NCBI GenBank assembly: GCA_022402445.1
Contig: JAKRSF010000006.1
Coordinates: 137,243-201,242 of the forward strand
Source of the DNA: Cyanobacteriota bacterium
GTDB taxonomy: Bacteria; Cyanobacteriota; Cyanobacteriia; CACIAM-69d
DNA length: 64,000 bases
Reading direction: 5' to 3'
Shown: piece by piece, positions 63,458 to 64,000 of the stretch
Layout of the letters: the number at the start of each line of letters is the position of its first letter
Numbering within the stretch: the stretch's first letter is position 1
Translations under genes and position numbers: made by a program
The notes under the pieces: generated by a model
Database searches by the model: none
What the model was told of the DNA's origin: nothing
What the model saw: only the letters and a program-made list of their open reading frames with translations

Positions 63458-64000
63458 ATGGGCGCTTCCCTTTTTGATGATGCCAGTCTCCGCCTTGAAC
63501 GGGCGCTAAAGTATGTCACCCTTGCGGAAGACACGATTGAGCATTTGAAATATCCCAAAGCCTGCCTTCAGGTGTCGATTCCCGTGCGGATGGACAATGG
63601 GGCGCTCCGCATTTTCCAGGGCTATCGGGTGCGTTATGACGACACGCGCGGACCGGCGAAGGGGGGGGTTCGCTACCATCCGGGGGTGTCGCTGGATGAG
63701 GTGACGTCCTTGGCCTTTTGGATGACCTTTAAATGCGCGGCGTTAGATCTGCCCTTTGGGGGAGGGAAGGGGGGCATTACGGTTGATCCCAAGCAGCTTT
63801 CTAAGATGGAGCTAGAGCGGCTGACCCGGGGCTATATTGACGCGATCGCGGATTTTATTGGCCCGGATGTGGATATTTTGGCCCCCGATGTCTATACGAA
63901 TGCCACGATCATGGGTTGGATGATGGACCAGTACGGCATCATCCAGCGGCGCATTGTCCCGGCGGTGGTGACCGGCAAACCCTTGGCATTGGGGGGCAGC
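63458..64000 (+). CDS. gdhA: Glu/Leu/Phe/Val dehydrogenase, 5' part (probable glutamate dehydrogenase)
   Basis: The first 181 residues are present; the gene runs off the window. The N-terminal domain has LQVSIPVRMDNGALRIFQGYRV, RGPAKGGVRYHPGVSLDEV and PFGGGKGGITVDP, with the substrate lysines in KGG and GGGKGG. IGPDVDILAPDVYTN and VVTGKPLALGGS follow. The overall order fits glutamate or leucine dehydrogenases; glutamate is likeliest in a cyanobacterium. An AAGGA site lies 7 bases before the ATG. Confidence 0.92.
   Translation, partial: MGASLFDDASLRLERALKYVTLAEDTIEHLKYPKACLQVSIPVRMDNGALRIFQGYRVRYDDTRGPAKGGVRYHPGVSLDEVTSLAFWMTFKCAALDLPFGGGKGGITVDPKQLSKMELERLTRGYIDAIADFIGPDVDILAPDVYTNATIMGWMMDQYGIIQRRIVPAVVTGKPLALGGS

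Overview
The window is chromosomal DNA from a GC-rich cyanobacterium. The octamer GCGATCGC (HIP1, typical of cyanobacterial genomes) recurs inside and between genes throughout. Several products belong to families found mainly in cyanobacteria: an Npun_R2821-like protein, a DUF6816-like protein, a possible PatD-like protein, a DUF4347/RTX surface protein and an ABA4-like membrane protein. A pilMNOQ set points to type IV pili. I see no rRNA, tRNA, CRISPR array, insertion sequence or prophage.

Layout. 1-13.7 kb: a cysteine-rich secreted protein, the bifunctional (p)ppGpp enzyme (rel/spoT), a PatD-like protein convergent with a SPOR-like secreted protein, an M16 peptidase, a DUF4230 protein, a TPR protein, an MBL-hydrolase/glycosyltransferase-like pair and chorismate synthase. 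13.9-23.3 kb: a CPA1 antiporter convergent with a TrkA-type protein, a DUF4347/beta-helix/RTX surface protein, NADP isocitrate dehydrogenase, a COG0701 permease and a DUF6816-like protein. 23.4-30.6 kb: DnaK with a long disordered tail, DnaJ, a cobalamin adenosyltransferase, a circularly permuted ATP-grasp protein and a ChW-repeat protein. 30.8-36.1 kb: the pilMNOQ cluster on the minus strand. 36.4-45 kb: a sugar-type binding lipoprotein, the remnant of a toxin-antitoxin module, dctQ-dctM-cobQ, an anti-sigma-type kinase behind a STAS-sugar transferase fusion, and an M20 amidohydrolase. 45-49.5 kb: a complete pstSCAB phosphate transporter behind a Pho-box-like array. 49.8-64 kb: an inositol monophosphatase-family protein, an ABA4-like/zinc-ribbon pair, an integrin-beta-I-like PEP-CTERM protein, a DedA protein, an RND efflux pair, 5-formyl-THF cyclo-ligase, a TPR protein, GcvT, a DUF4126 protein and the start of glutamate dehydrogenase.

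The strongest unusual signal is at 51.78-53.42 kb. A secreted protein carries an integrin beta-subunit I-like (MIDAS) domain and a PEP-CTERM anchor. Upstream of it lie six direct repeats of about 8 bp spaced exactly 11 bp apart, a candidate binding site for a helically phased response regulator. Other points of note are a sugar transferase fused to a STAS domain and coupled to its likely kinase, a caspase-like His/Cys arrangement in the DUF4347 domain, a truncated PIN toxin beside an intact antitoxin, a family of MITE-like intergenic repeats with 9-bp terminal inverted repeats, and a repeated 30-bp element upstream of gdhA.

Functionally the region mixes housekeeping metabolism (aroC, icd, gcvT, fthC, gdhA, cobO, cobQ), stress and nutrient responses (rel, dnaK/dnaJ, pst), envelope and surface functions (pili, RTX and integrin-like proteins, polysaccharide initiation) and ion or solute transport. 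Gene starts were often moved from the longest reading frame to an internal ATG or GTG on the basis of family fit, ribosome-binding sites or signal-peptide position.
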